A program made the translations under genes and the position numbers. A DNA stretch of 64,000 nucleotides from Bacteroidetes bacterium GWF2_33_38. GTDB taxonomy: Bacteria; Bacteroidota; Bacteroidia; Bacteroidales; GWF2-33-38. The DNA lies in the NCBI GenBank assembly GCA_001769505.1, contig MEOF01000020.1:1-64000 (forward strand), given 5' to 3'. Below the pieces are notes generated by a model that worked only from the letters and a program-made list of their open reading frames with translations, had not been told where the DNA came from and searched no databases. The first letter of the stretch is position 1, and every line of letters begins with the position of its first letter. Of the stretch, positions 47,990 to 57,154 are shown piece after piece.

Positions 47990-48709
47990 TTAGTTTTTTG
48001 TAAAATAAAATCGTTCAATAAGCTTGTTTACAGGCATTTCTATAGTTAGATTATCGTTAGAAATTTCGATTATCTTCATATAATTTTCGTGTGTATTGTT
48101 CTTAAACAACATAAAAAAATCGTTAGCGAATTCAATCCAAGTAATTTCTGAAAAAATTGTTTGCTCGGGTGTAATAAATGATAACTCACCTTTTTTAGAA
48201 AATGTAATATTAAGTTGATTTTCGGAGCTAAGATTTAAAGCCCAAGTTTTATTAAAAAGCATTTTTTTTATCTGTTTTAAATCCATTTTGGGTTGAATAT
48301 CTGAGCTGTCTTTTATAAAGAAAAAGGTTGATGACTGTATAGAATCCGAATAGCTTGGATGCATTTCCAATATCTCATTTTTGAAAGCAATTAAGCCTGT
48401 TTTCTTTTCATTTTCAATAATATATAGTGAATCATTAGAAATTTTATATGTGAAATTATTATCGAGTCCATCGCCAAATAACAAGACATATTTTTCGGTT
48501 ATATCCATAAAAATACCATTCGACTTATAATTCATAATTGTAGTATCTTTATAAGAACTGTCGTTATCGAAAACTTTAAAATTCGAGGCTTCCAAATATC
48601 CCAGCGAAGTGTACTTCCCAATAAACTTATTTTCTTGACTAGATGCTATGACTGAAATTATCAAGAATAAAAAAAATAAAAGTTCTTTTAAATATTTTGC
48701 ATTTCTCAT
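47990..48709 (-). CDS. Secreted lipocalin-like hypothetical protein
   Basis: 239 residues from ATG 48709, which puts the signal peptide at the N-terminus (ending VIASSQ); in-frame ATGs at 48724 and 48742 give longer leaders. The mature part has two beta-rich halves, each with a FYKG/GKYTSLGY- and NKTWALNLSS-type strand start, reminiscent of a duplicated lipocalin-like DUF (for example DUF5004 or similar). I cannot assign a ligand. It ends 5 bases before the VOC gene start. Confidence 0.6.
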   Translation of the reverse strand: MRNAKYLKELLFFLFLIISVIASSQENKFIGKYTSLGYLEASNFKVFDNDSSYKDTTIMNYKSNGIFMDITEKYVLLFGDGLDNNFTYKISNDSLYIIENEKKTGLIAFKNEILEMHPSYSDSIQSSTFFFIKDSSDIQPKMDLKQIKKMLFNKTWALNLSSENQLNITFSKKGELSFITPEQTIFSEITWIEFANDFFMLFKNNTHENYMKIIEISNDNLTIEMPVNKLIERFYFTKN

Positions 48710-48800
48710 TTTTGAATATCTCATTGAATGTTGGATTTGCAAATTTAAAATTATTCAATCGAAAATGAAATTTAAAGTATATACAATTTGTTAGAAGGTT

Positions 48801-48869
48801 GAGATTTCTCGCAAGAAACTCGAAATGACAATTGGAGTTCGACTGTCATTTCGACGATAGGAGAAATCT
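48801..48869. repeat. Inverted pair of the GAGAAATCT / GTCATTTCGA repeat
   Basis: GAGATTTCTCGCAAGAAACT at 48801-48820, with CGAAATGAC after it, is followed by GTCATTTCGA and GGAGAAATCT on the other arm, with a 15-base centre. The two arms form a large hairpin. The right arm is identical over 22 bases to the repeat at 62138-62159 read on the other strand. Confidence 0.75.
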
Positions 48870-48886
48870 AAAATATTACCGAAATG

Positions 48887-50377
48887 TTAGAAATAACAAG
48901 GTAAATACATCAGCAAAAAAAGCAAATTGGAGGCTTTGTTTTTATCATGATAATTTATGGCAGGTGTTCGCTCGCCGTTTTTGTAATAACGACCGTAATG
49001 TTGCTCACGATGAGTAACAATTTCGGGAGTTGTGGTATTAAAATATTTCCACATGGCAATGCTGAGTTTTTGAATATTCGCATTGTATTTACCCCAAAAC
49101 AGATAACCTCCGGTAAAACCTGCATCAGAAAGGTCAGATGGACCATAACCGAAGCCTTCGCCGTGATAACCAACTCGATACCAACCATTTTGACCATCAA
49201 AATAATTGGCAAAAAGCGGTTTTTCATAATCCCCGTTGAAAATACCATAGATAAATTGATTGGAAATCTTTGCCGTTAGCAAGCTATCTGAAAAATGAAT
49301 TCCTGTGATTTCTTTGTTGCGTTCGATACTCGAAACAATTTGTACAAACCTTCGCATATGACTGATATCCCAGCCTATTTTTTTTATTTTCTTTTTATCG
49401 TCTTCACTTGGAAAATTTTCTCCGGTATAATTTGCGTAAAATGAATCTTCATGATCAATAAACGATTTTAAATCAAAAGCAGTTCCTACGGTCAAATTTC
49501 CGTTAAAATCAATAAGTGTAGTTTCGACAAAACGATTTTCGATTAAAGAAATAGAAGAATTTATATAGTTATAAAAATTTGATTCTAAACTATCAGCCAA
49601 GGGAATAAGTTCAGGATTTTTTTTATGTGCAGCAAGCAATTCAATTACGCCTGCCATAATCCACATATCTTGGTCAAGAATTGCACGACAGTAGGAAACT
49701 TTACCAAAAAAACGCTTTTTTTTCAAGGTCAAATACTCAACGTGATTGTAACGCCCATTGATGCAGCCCCAGCCTTGCATTTGAAAACTCCCCTCTTTAC
49801 CAAAAATCCACCTTTCGTAATGATCTTTTATCAAGACAGGAACGTAGTACAGCAAGCTATCCATATAGGCTGTACGTTCGGGAAGTTGGCTGATAAAATT
49901 TATTGCATTGGAAACTACATATGCAAACTGAGTGCTATTGAGAAGAACCTCTCGTTTATAATTTATTGTATCGGTTTCGTAAATAAATTTTTCTTGCTCC
50001 AACCACATTTTATACTTGCCTTCGAGACGAAATGAGTCGAGTGTATTTCCCAAGTTCGCAACGTAATATTCGGGCTGTTGTAGTTGTTTATATGCCTCAA
50101 AATATAAGCGAGATAAACTGTCGAGAATGCCGTAATCTTTTTGATTAAAAGCAGCTTGTAACAAATTGTTTGTCCATAATTGAATGTTGTACAGTCTCGC
50201 CGAAGATTTACCGTTTATCGCACTTTCAAGGTTTTGATAGCTTTTGGCAAATACTTTTTTAAGTTCAACGTAACTTGGCTTATCTTGAGAGGATTGCTGA
50301 GCAAAAACAGGAAACCAAAGCAACAAAGAAAAGATTAGAATTACCGTTTTCTTTTTTATCAAAAATGTTCGAAGCAT
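48887..50377 (-). CDS. Large secreted hypothetical protein
   Basis: 496 residues from ATG 50377; ATG 50401 would add 8. Longer starts would run into rhuM. The N-terminus is a signal peptide (ending WFPVFAQ). The rest is predicted mostly alpha-helical with many Trp and Tyr and with helix-turn repeats (YMDSLLYYVPVLIKDHYERW, CINGRYNHVEYL, AILDQDMWIMAGVIELL), like an alpha/alpha-toroid enzyme such as a lyase or glycosidase. I see no safe catalytic signature. It follows rhuM closely and its start region may have been altered by the rearrangement that truncated rhuM. Confidence 0.6.
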   Translation of the reverse strand: MLRTFLIKKKTVILIFSLLLWFPVFAQQSSQDKPSYVELKKVFAKSYQNLESAINGKSSARLYNIQLWTNNLLQAAFNQKDYGILDSLSRLYFEAYKQLQQPEYYVANLGNTLDSFRLEGKYKMWLEQEKFIYETDTINYKREVLLNSTQFAYVVSNAINFISQLPERTAYMDSLLYYVPVLIKDHYERWIFGKEGSFQMQGWGCINGRYNHVEYLTLKKKRFFGKVSYCRAILDQDMWIMAGVIELLAAHKKNPELIPLADSLESNFYNYINSSISLIENRFVETTLIDFNGNLTVGTAFDLKSFIDHEDSFYANYTGENFPSEDDKKKIKKIGWDISHMRRFVQIVSSIERNKEITGIHFSDSLLTAKISNQFIYGIFNGDYEKPLFANYFDGQNGWYRVGYHGEGFGYGPSDLSDAGFTGGYLFWGKYNANIQKLSIAMWKYFNTTTPEIVTHREQHYGRYYKNGERTPAINYHDKNKASNLLFLLMYLPCYF

Positions 50378-50405
50378 TTGAATATATATTTTTAGCTGCA
50401 TTTTG

Positions 50406-50951
50406 TTAAACCGCAATGGAAACTTCTGCTTTGGGGTTGTAATCAATACTTGTTGCGTAAATATCAAGCACCTGACGATAAAATACTTTTTCGGATGCAC
50501 GAATATCTCTTATACGTTGCAACAATTCTTTCCAATAGCCACCGCCTCCCAAATTTTTGAGGCGTTCATCGTCCATAGTAAAGCCTTTGCGGATATATTC
50601 GTTCAGTCGTTTGGTTGCCCATTGGCGAAACTGTGTTCCCCGCAAAGATTTTACACGGTAGCCGACAGAAATAATAACGTCTAAATTATAGTAATTAGGG
50701 GCTTTCTGCTGAAATTCGGAAATTCCGAATTTCTGTGTACACAGTGTCTCATCAAGCTCACCTTCATTAAAAATATTTTGTATATGCTCGTTTATTGTAG
50801 ATTTTGCTTTACCAAAAAGCAAGGCCATTTGCTCTTGCGTCAGCCATACTGTTTCATCTTCAAAACGAACATCTACCGAAATTTTTTCATCTTCGGTTTT
50901 GAATAAAATAAAATCTGAAGGTTTTTTATCCATATTAGTTTTTGACTGCAT
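50406..50951 (-). CDS. RhuM-family protein, truncated
   Basis: 181 residues; full RhuM proteins are about 330. The N-terminal half is well kept: VWLTQEQMALLFGKAKSTINEHI, VISVGYRVKSLRGTQFRQWA and RLNEYIRKGFTMDDERLKN. The chain stops in SIDYNPKAEVSIAV, where full members continue with FF-x-VQNK and a second half. The stop falls 4 bases before the next possible ATG. RhuM was described as a virulence-associated protein in Salmonella and is common in defence islands. It lies just downstream of hsdR but outside the repeat at 50980-51039. Possible start at 50933 also. Confidence 0.85.
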   Translation of the reverse strand: MQSKTNMDKKPSDFILFKTEDEKISVDVRFEDETVWLTQEQMALLFGKAKSTINEHIQNIFNEGELDETLCTQKFGISEFQQKAPNYYNLDVIISVGYRVKSLRGTQFRQWATKRLNEYIRKGFTMDDERLKNLGGGGYWKELLQRIRDIRASEKVFYRQVLDIYATSIDYNPKAEVSIAV

Positions 50952-50979
50952 TTTTTAAACAATTCCTTATTACTTTTTC

Positions 50980-51039
50980 TTGCAAGCTCTTTTACAAAGC
51001 ATTTATTTGTTGCGTTAGATTTAAGTCTATGCGTTGGCT
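50980..51039. repeat. 3' edge repeat of the restriction island (copy C)
   Basis: This segment shares an exact 14-mer (TTGCAAGCTCTTTT, 50980-50993) and 11-mer (ATGCGTTGGCT, 51029-51039) with copy A at 39265-39328, plus GCGTTAGAT at 51012-51020. It lies directly after the hsdR stop at 51041. Confidence 0.75.
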
Positions 51040-51040
51040 A

Positions 51041-54000
51041 TTATACTGCTTTTGCCAAATCATTAATCAATATTTTAAACATTTGTCCTGCTAAAAATGC
51101 TTTGAATTCAGGATTGTCGTTGTATTCTTTAAAAACTTCAAAGTTGCTGTCAATGTGGTTTATCATTTTCTCTTTCAAAATATCGGCAAAAGTTATCTGA
51201 GCATTTTGAAGGTCGTTTTTATTTAATGATGCACTTATATTGTCCATTGCAGCTTTATCGTCTTTTACATCTTGCATTAAATCCTGTGTCATTTTTCGAA
51301 CTTTATCTTCATTTGTAAAAGTAGTTCCAAATTTATCGTTAAATGCTTTCACAATGTTTGATAAATATTCCATTTCGGGCTCTGCTACACCGCCTCTCAT
51401 ATCAGTTGGAATTGGTTTTAATTCATCACCTTGTTGTAATTGAATATTAAATTCACCTTCTTTTTGAAGTCGGTAACTTTCCATGTCAATATTATCCAAA
51501 ATCCCTTGAGCTAAATCTTCATCACGTTGCTTGCCGAGTTTATTTTGCAAATGGTTTAAAAACAAGTATAATCTTTCCAAATAAGGATTTACAAAAGGTA
51601 CTATTTGAGCAAGGAATACATATAAGCGAACATAGGTTTTACATTTTGCTCTAAAATCGTCTTGTTTTTCTTCGTTTAAACTTGTTCTAAAAACTTCTGC
51701 TGCTGCATCTAAAATAGTGTGTAATTGGTCAACTGGAACATTAGCAATAATCTTTTGCGAAAATTCTTGTACTTGGTCAGGTGTATAAACCTGAACCGCA
51801 TCTAAAGCAGCTTGTAAGTCAAATAATTTATTGGGGTCGGTTGCTTCCCCAAGAATTGTTGTTTCAAAAAACGGGTCGAATGACTTTTTAATTTCTTCTG
51901 CATCGTTGGCAAAATCCAAAACAAATGTGTCCTTTTTGCCCGACGTTGTTCTATTCAAACGTGAAAGTGTTTGAACAGCATTTACACCACCTAATTTCTT
52001 GTCAACATACATTGTGTGTAAAAGCGGTTGGTCAAAGCCTGTTTGGAACTTATTGGCAACAATCAAAAAACGAAACTCTGATTTTTTAAACTCGTCAGGA
52101 ATAGAAGCACTTGAAAAATGATTTAAAGAAGATTCTGTTTCACCGTCTATATCGCCTGAAAATGCTACAATTGCTTTGTATGGATTATTGGTTTTAGCCA
52201 AGTAATTATCAAATGCCGTTTTGTATTTTACTGCATTCTTACGACTACTTGTAACAACCATAGCCTTTGCCAGTCCATTAATCTTTTTCTGGCGAATTAC
52301 GCTATCCATAAAATGGTCAATGATTAATGCAGTTTTCTTTGCTATGGCGTGTTCGTGGCTTTCAACAAATATTTTCAGTTTCTTTTGTGCTTTGTTCTTG
52401 TCATAAGCTGGGTCGTCTTCAATCTTCTTTAATAAAGCGTAATAGCTTTGATATGTCGTGTAATTCTGCAATACATCAAGAATGAAATTTTCCTCAATGG
52501 CTTGTTTCATCGAATAAAGATGAAATGCTTTGAATTTTTCTTTACCATTGTCATTGTATTTTTCGCCAAACAATTCGAGTGTCTTATTTTTAGGCGTTGC
52601 AGTAAAAGCAAAATAACTCGCATTTGATAGCATTTTTCTGCCTTTTACAATTTCTACAATTTCATCTTCGTCTGACCATTCTTCAACATTTTCTTCATCA
52701 GTTTCTTTAGAAAGTGTTTGAGCAGAAATAATAATTTGATTATTTGGTCTGCTCGAACCCTCGCCTGAATTTGTATTTTTATTGGAAGCGAGGGTTTCAT
52801 TCAACTTTCCTGCTGTATTTCCGCTTTGGCTGCTGTGTGCCTCGTCAATGATGATTGCGAATTTGTTTCCGGGTAGTTCGCCAATTTCGTTTACAATGTA
52901 TGGGAATTTTTGAATAGTGGTGATTATAATTTTCTTGCCTTCTTCCAATGCGGTTTTCAGTTGTTTACTGCCTTCGGTAATGGCTTCAACAACACCTTTC
53001 ACTTGCTCAAATTGTTTTATGTTATTTCGTATTTGTGCGTCTAACACTTTACGGTCGGTTACCACGATTACAGTATCAAAAACAGTATTTGTATTTTCTT
53101 TATCGAATAAGCCAACCAATTGATGAGCTAACCAAGAAATGGAATTTGATTTTCCTGAACCAGCCGAATGTTGTATTAAATAGCGTTTGCCTGCTCCGTT
53201 TTCCTTTGCATTATTGAGAAGTTTATCAACGGAATCAATTTGATGAAAACGAGGGAAAATAAGTTTCTTAACTTTTTCTTTCTTTACTTTTCCATCGGGC
53301 AGAATCTTTTCCGTTTCTTCTTCAAATAACTGAACATAGTTCTGAATGATATTTGTTAAACGGTCTTTGGTTAAAATCTCATTCCAGAGATAATCGGTTT
53401 TTATGCCATTGGGATTAGGCGGATTTCCTGCTCCGTTATTATTCCCTTTGTTGAAGGGCAAAAAGTAAGTGTTTTCGCCCTTTAAATGTGTTGCCATCCA
53501 AACTTGTTCTGTATCAACAGCAAAATGCACCAAACACCTGCCTAAGCGGAATAATTCTTCTTTTGGGTCGCGGTTGGTTTTGTATTGCTTGATGGCATCT
53601 TTAACCGTTTGCTTGGTAAGTTCGTTTTTTAGTTCAAATGTAACGATTGGCAAACCATTGATAAAAACCACTAAATCCAGCGAATTTTCATTTTGATTGC
53701 TGTAATGTACTTGCCGAGTAACTGAAAAAATATTTTGATTGTAAAGGGCTAAATCTTTTTCGTTCAGGTTTGAAACCGGCTTATCAAAAAACAATTTAAG
53801 CTTGATATTATTGTCAGTTATACCTTTGCGTAATACTTCGATAATCCCAAAAGTCTTAATCTGGTTGTTTAAGCGATACAATACTTTGCTTCTGTAATTG
53901 CTGCCGTGAATAGCTTGCAATTTTATCACTTCTTTTTTCTGTGTGGATTGCAAGAAATTGAAAAGCAAATCTTCGTCCACACAATCCACACGGTTGTATT

Positions 54001-54091
54001 GGCTGTAGTGCCTTTCTTCAAAAGCATTTACCAAACACAAGTGTTGTGTAATATGGGCTTCGAGACCTTTTTCTGTTGTGTCGGTTTTCAT
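51041..54091 (-). CDS. hsdR: Type I restriction enzyme R subunit
   Basis: 1016 residues. N-terminal nuclease domain with LDLVVFINGLPIVTFELKNE (D-x(n)-E-x-K, about 137-156). Then SF2 helicase motor: Walker A HSAGSGKS (about 309-316), IIDEAHSSQ (DEAH-like, about 415), FAFTATPKNKT and NKFQTGFDQPLLHTMYVDK. C-terminal helical domain contacts HsdM. It translocates DNA and cuts at a distance when the target site is unmethylated. It is the last gene of a seven-gene operon, 3 bases after an unknown gene. Confidence 0.96.
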   Translation of the reverse strand: MKTDTTEKGLEAHITQHLCLVNAFEERHYSQYNRVDCVDEDLLFNFLQSTQKKEVIKLQAIHGSNYRSKVLYRLNNQIKTFGIIEVLRKGITDNNIKLKLFFDKPVSNLNEKDLALYNQNIFSVTRQVHYSNQNENSLDLVVFINGLPIVTFELKNELTKQTVKDAIKQYKTNRDPKEELFRLGRCLVHFAVDTEQVWMATHLKGENTYFLPFNKGNNNGAGNPPNPNGIKTDYLWNEILTKDRLTNIIQNYVQLFEEETEKILPDGKVKKEKVKKLIFPRFHQIDSVDKLLNNAKENGAGKRYLIQHSAGSGKSNSISWLAHQLVGLFDKENTNTVFDTVIVVTDRKVLDAQIRNNIKQFEQVKGVVEAITEGSKQLKTALEEGKKIIITTIQKFPYIVNEIGELPGNKFAIIIDEAHSSQSGNTAGKLNETLASNKNTNSGEGSSRPNNQIIISAQTLSKETDEENVEEWSDEDEIVEIVKGRKMLSNASYFAFTATPKNKTLELFGEKYNDNGKEKFKAFHLYSMKQAIEENFILDVLQNYTTYQSYYALLKKIEDDPAYDKNKAQKKLKIFVESHEHAIAKKTALIIDHFMDSVIRQKKINGLAKAMVVTSSRKNAVKYKTAFDNYLAKTNNPYKAIVAFSGDIDGETESSLNHFSSASIPDEFKKSEFRFLIVANKFQTGFDQPLLHTMYVDKKLGGVNAVQTLSRLNRTTSGKKDTFVLDFANDAEEIKKSFDPFFETTILGEATDPNKLFDLQAALDAVQVYTPDQVQEFSQKIIANVPVDQLHTILDAAAEVFRTSLNEEKQDDFRAKCKTYVRLYVFLAQIVPFVNPYLERLYLFLNHLQNKLGKQRDEDLAQGILDNIDMESYRLQKEGEFNIQLQQGDELKPIPTDMRGGVAEPEMEYLSNIVKAFNDKFGTTFTNEDKVRKMTQDLMQDVKDDKAAMDNISASLNKNDLQNAQITFADILKEKMINHIDSNFEVFKEYNDNPEFKAFLAGQMFKILINDLAKAV

Positions 54092-54094
54092 ATT

Positions 54095-54934
54095 CTATCC
54101 ATATTGTTCCTCTATACGTTTAGCTATTTCAATAGTTTCTCTTAAATTTGTTCCAGTTGTTTGAATTTGTATTGCATATCTTCTGTCAGATTTTAGATGT
54201 ACAATATTAACCTTCCCGTCTCTTTGTGGTTTTTTGTAAAATGAATTTCCACCCCATTCTATAGAAATTCCTTCGATTACATAAGGAGAATTCTTGACTC
54301 TGCTCCAAAGTTCATTCAATTCTTGTTGACCATGATGAGACGTTAAATGAAAATGTTTATCGTTTGGATTGATATTCGTTTCAATTAAATTCAAAATGGT
54401 GATACTTTCAACAAAATCAGCTATGGAATTTTTTATAAAGCAATCTCTTGAATAAACATGGTGAACGTCTTCAGTTGTATTATGCTCCTCCTTTTCAATT
54501 ATAATACCCAACATGTTTTTAAGCCATGCGGGGCTGCTTTGAAAACTAATTGCAAGTGTTTCGCATAGATAGGCAGAAGTTAAACCTAAACATTCTTGTT
54601 TCGGAATTTTATTTTCAGTATCCTCAAAGTAATAGTTTGCTTCGATGTATTTTTCTTCAACTTCAACATCATCCTCTTTTATAAAAGGTTGAATAAACAT
54701 GTCATAAAAAAGTTCCCTATGAACTGCAGGAAAATTTCTATCAAACATCCAATCTCTAAAAGTATAATCGTTAGTTAATCTTATTTCACTAGTTGGATTA
54801 TGCGACCTAATATTTACAAAACCTTTTCTTCTTGCTTCTGCAACAGCTTCAGAGAATTGAACCATTCTTGCATTTGCATTGAATTTATCTCCCAATAATG
54901 GAGTTTGACTTATTTCATTAAACGCTAACTCCAT
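54095..54934 (-). CDS. Unrecognised partner protein of the DUF3696 ATPase
   Basis: 279 residues, no signal peptide or membrane segment. I recognise no family. Visible are SEAVAEARRKGFVNIRSHNP near the start, a Cys/His-containing middle (HHVYSRDCFIKNSIADFVES), SHHGQQELNELW, and a basic C-terminus (HLKSDRRYAIQIQ and ETIEIAKRIEEQYG). It starts 3 bases after the AAA gene and ends 3 bases before hsdR, which strongly suggests it works with the ATPase. It could be an effector or sensor of a small system embedded in the RM operon. Confidence 0.6.
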   Translation of the reverse strand: MELAFNEISQTPLLGDKFNANARMVQFSEAVAEARRKGFVNIRSHNPTSEIRLTNDYTFRDWMFDRNFPAVHRELFYDMFIQPFIKEDDVEVEEKYIEANYYFEDTENKIPKQECLGLTSAYLCETLAISFQSSPAWLKNMLGIIIEKEEHNTTEDVHHVYSRDCFIKNSIADFVESITILNLIETNINPNDKHFHLTSHHGQQELNELWSRVKNSPYVIEGISIEWGGNSFYKKPQRDGKVNIVHLKSDRRYAIQIQTTGTNLRETIEIAKRIEEQYG

Positions 54935-54937
54935 AAC

Positions 54938-56035
54938 CTAAATTAGTCTAGAAATTTGATTACTCCACTCATCTAAAAACCGATTTGGATACTCACTTAA
55001 AGTCCCATTTTTGTCAACTTTTATTTGCGTAATCTTTGTAAACTGCTCTTTATCGGTAGTAGTCTTTTCAAAATACATAATATTGACTTTTTCTTTGTCA
55101 ATCTGTTGCTCTTTAACAGCCACCCGTATTCCATTTAAAATATGGTCGCTGTGTGTTTCCACAAACAACTGTGCCCCAATGCTTGCCGCTAATGAAATGA
55201 GTTTGCCCAACTCGGCTTGACCTCTTGGGTGAATATGCGATTCTGGATTTTCTATAACAATAATTTTTCCTTCCTCAGCGGTGAGTAATGCCAATACTAT
55301 AGGCAAAACATACGATATTCCAAAACCAACATTTTTAGGACGGAATGAATTTGTTTTTTGATTTCCATAATCAAATTGGTAATCTAAAATAACTTTGTTC
55401 ACTTCATGGACATATTTTGTATTAATTGAAACTCCTGGTGATATTTCATGCATCCACGCATTTAATTGAGCGTTTAACTTTGTTGAAATAGTATCACTGT
55501 GTTGTAATTCTTTCTTTACTTCATGCGTGCCTCCAAAAAGATTTATAAAATAGGCAGCAAATTCGCCTTGTAATCCTAATTGCTTTTTATCTGCAACCAC
55601 AACAGCAGAAGCATCATATATTTCTTGTGGACCTATTCTTTCCGCATTCAAATATTGAAATTTTTTAGTTGATTTTCTAAAAAACTCCATTTGTTTTTTT
55701 GTATATCCATTTTCAGCAGTTAGCTTTTCCTTGTCGCTTTGGTATTTGAATTTCCAATTATAAAACTCTTGATTGTCAATTCCAAAATGAAACTCAATAA
55801 ATTCTTCCAATGCAAACTGATAAAAAGCATCCCTACCTTGTCCAATTTCAACTAATAAACCGTTTAAGTCTATAACTCGGTCTTCTAGTTTGTCGCTTTG
55901 CATCAATAACAAAAGCGTTTGAATAAAAGAACTTTTACCCATGCCATTTAAACCCATCAGTAAATTAAGGTTCCGTGTTTGAACTTTAATATTTTTGAGT
56001 GATTTGAAATTTTTGACAGCAATTTCTGTTATCAT
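54938..56035 (-). CDS. DUF3696-type AAA ATPase (OLD/SMC-like)
   Basis: 365 residues. Walker A LMGLNGMGKSSFIQ (27-40; G-x-N-G-x-G-K-S), the FGISYVLPIVLALL block and Walker B KIIVIENPESHIHPRGQ (about 256-272), then VETHSDHILNGIRV, the D/H-loop typical of OLD-like ATPases. The C-terminal region corresponds to DUF3696. Related ATPases work in anti-phage systems together with an effector. No TOPRIM domain is present, unlike true OLD proteins. It follows the DUF262 gene by 5 bases and precedes an unknown gene by 3 bases. Confidence 0.85.
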   Translation of the reverse strand: MITEIAVKNFKSLKNIKVQTRNLNLLMGLNGMGKSSFIQTLLLLMQSDKLEDRVIDLNGLLVEIGQGRDAFYQFALEEFIEFHFGIDNQEFYNWKFKYQSDKEKLTAENGYTKKQMEFFRKSTKKFQYLNAERIGPQEIYDASAVVVADKKQLGLQGEFAAYFINLFGGTHEVKKELQHSDTISTKLNAQLNAWMHEISPGVSINTKYVHEVNKVILDYQFDYGNQKTNSFRPKNVGFGISYVLPIVLALLTAEEGKIIVIENPESHIHPRGQAELGKLISLAASIGAQLFVETHSDHILNGIRVAVKEQQIDKEKVNIMYFEKTTTDKEQFTKITQIKVDKNGTLSEYPNRFLDEWSNQISRLI

Positions 56036-56040
56036 GATGT

Positions 56041-57135
56041 TTACTTTAAGAATGAATTAATAAGGTTGTTGAATTCCCGATGACGTAAGTGTACATTTGA
56101 TTGCCCACCTGTACCACTTGAAAGTGAATCTTTAAATTTTTCATCAATTGTATTAAATAATTCACTTTTAAATAATTCTTTTTGTTTAATTAAAGCACTT
56201 AATCTCAAATCATCAAGTTTTGCAAAAGCTACAGAAATAACTTCAAAAAGTGCTTTGTTTATTCTATTGGGTTTTGGTTGCTTGCTAAAAGCTTTCTTTC
56301 CAAATATTTGAAATGATAACAACATTGATTGTTTGAATTTCTCAAATATATCATTTTTCTCTGTTTCAGTTAGTTTTGCAAGTTTTACCAAAGCCTTATT
56401 CATAAAGGCATCTAAATCATCCTCTTTAGTATATTCGATATCATAGTCCAATAAATAAAACGCTATAAATCGGTTTACAAAATCTCTGTCTTGCATTCTA
56501 TCAGGACTAATTTTTTTATCGGTTGCTTGCAAAAATTCTTTCGATTCAGCCAATTTTTGTAAAAAGTCAGCTACATCTTGGTGCATAGCATGGCGAATTT
56601 CCTGACTAGAAAGCGTTAGTCCTCCTGTATTAATCCTTTTAAAAATATTAAATTTTACGTTTTCTTCACCTTCTTCAAGAACATAACATTGTAATTGTGT
56701 TTCATTTATTTGGCGTTGTTGTGGCCTATCAAAATCATCCCATTTTTTCCCGTTGAGTGATAAATATTCAAGACCAGTAAGCCTCAATTCTTTAGTTACC
56801 ATGAATCTTTTAAAAGCGGTAAGCCTTTGCAATCCATCAATTACCAACCATTTGTCGTTATTGCTTCCATCAAAGTAAAATACAGGAAGTGGAAAACGAA
56901 TTAAAATAGATTCAATTAATCGGCTTTGTTTTTCATCGTCCCACAATCCCTCTTTTCGCTGAAATTTGGTTGATAAATCAATTTCACCATGGCGAATTCG
57001 TTCAACCATAGCATCAACAGTAATAGGTTGTGACCGCACCTTAATTTTGTTTGGATTAAATGGTCGTTTCATTACATACCCAACCTCTTCTTCCTCAACT
57101 TTGTTAATATATTTTGAATCTTCGCTCATATTCAA
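56041..57135 (-). CDS. DUF262 (ParB-like / GmrSD N-terminal) protein
   Basis: 364 residues. It has the DUF262 hallmark VIDGLQRLTAFKRF (about 97-110), preceded by LSTKFQRKEGLWDDEKQSRLIES and LPVFYFDG, with KRINTGGLTLSSQEIRHAMH later. DUF262 is a ParB/Srx-fold domain that hydrolyses nucleotides, and is the N-terminal part of GmrSD-type restriction enzymes. The usual C-terminal HNH domain (DUF1524) is missing, so the nuclease function must come from another subunit. It is between hsdS and a DUF3696 ATPase gene. Confidence 0.87.
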   Translation of the reverse strand: MNMSEDSKYINKVEEEEVGYVMKRPFNPNKIKVRSQPITVDAMVERIRHGEIDLSTKFQRKEGLWDDEKQSRLIESILIRFPLPVFYFDGSNNDKWLVIDGLQRLTAFKRFMVTKELRLTGLEYLSLNGKKWDDFDRPQQRQINETQLQCYVLEEGEENVKFNIFKRINTGGLTLSSQEIRHAMHQDVADFLQKLAESKEFLQATDKKISPDRMQDRDFVNRFIAFYLLDYDIEYTKEDDLDAFMNKALVKLAKLTETEKNDIFEKFKQSMLLSFQIFGKKAFSKQPKPNRINKALFEVISVAFAKLDDLRLSALIKQKELFKSELFNTIDEKFKDSLSSGTGGQSNVHLRHREFNNLINSFLK

Positions 57136-57154
57136 TTATTTCTAAAATACAAAC

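Noticed and set aside
49625-50035. A 136-codon antisense frame opposite the large secreted protein.
   Set aside because: No recognisable domain or start signal, and fully inside a protein with a clear signal peptide.
39265-51039. Calling the edge repeats integron attC sites.
   Set aside because: GCGTTRGAT resembles half of an attC core, but I cannot find a convincing pair of core sites or an integrase in the window, so only a neutral repeat call is made.
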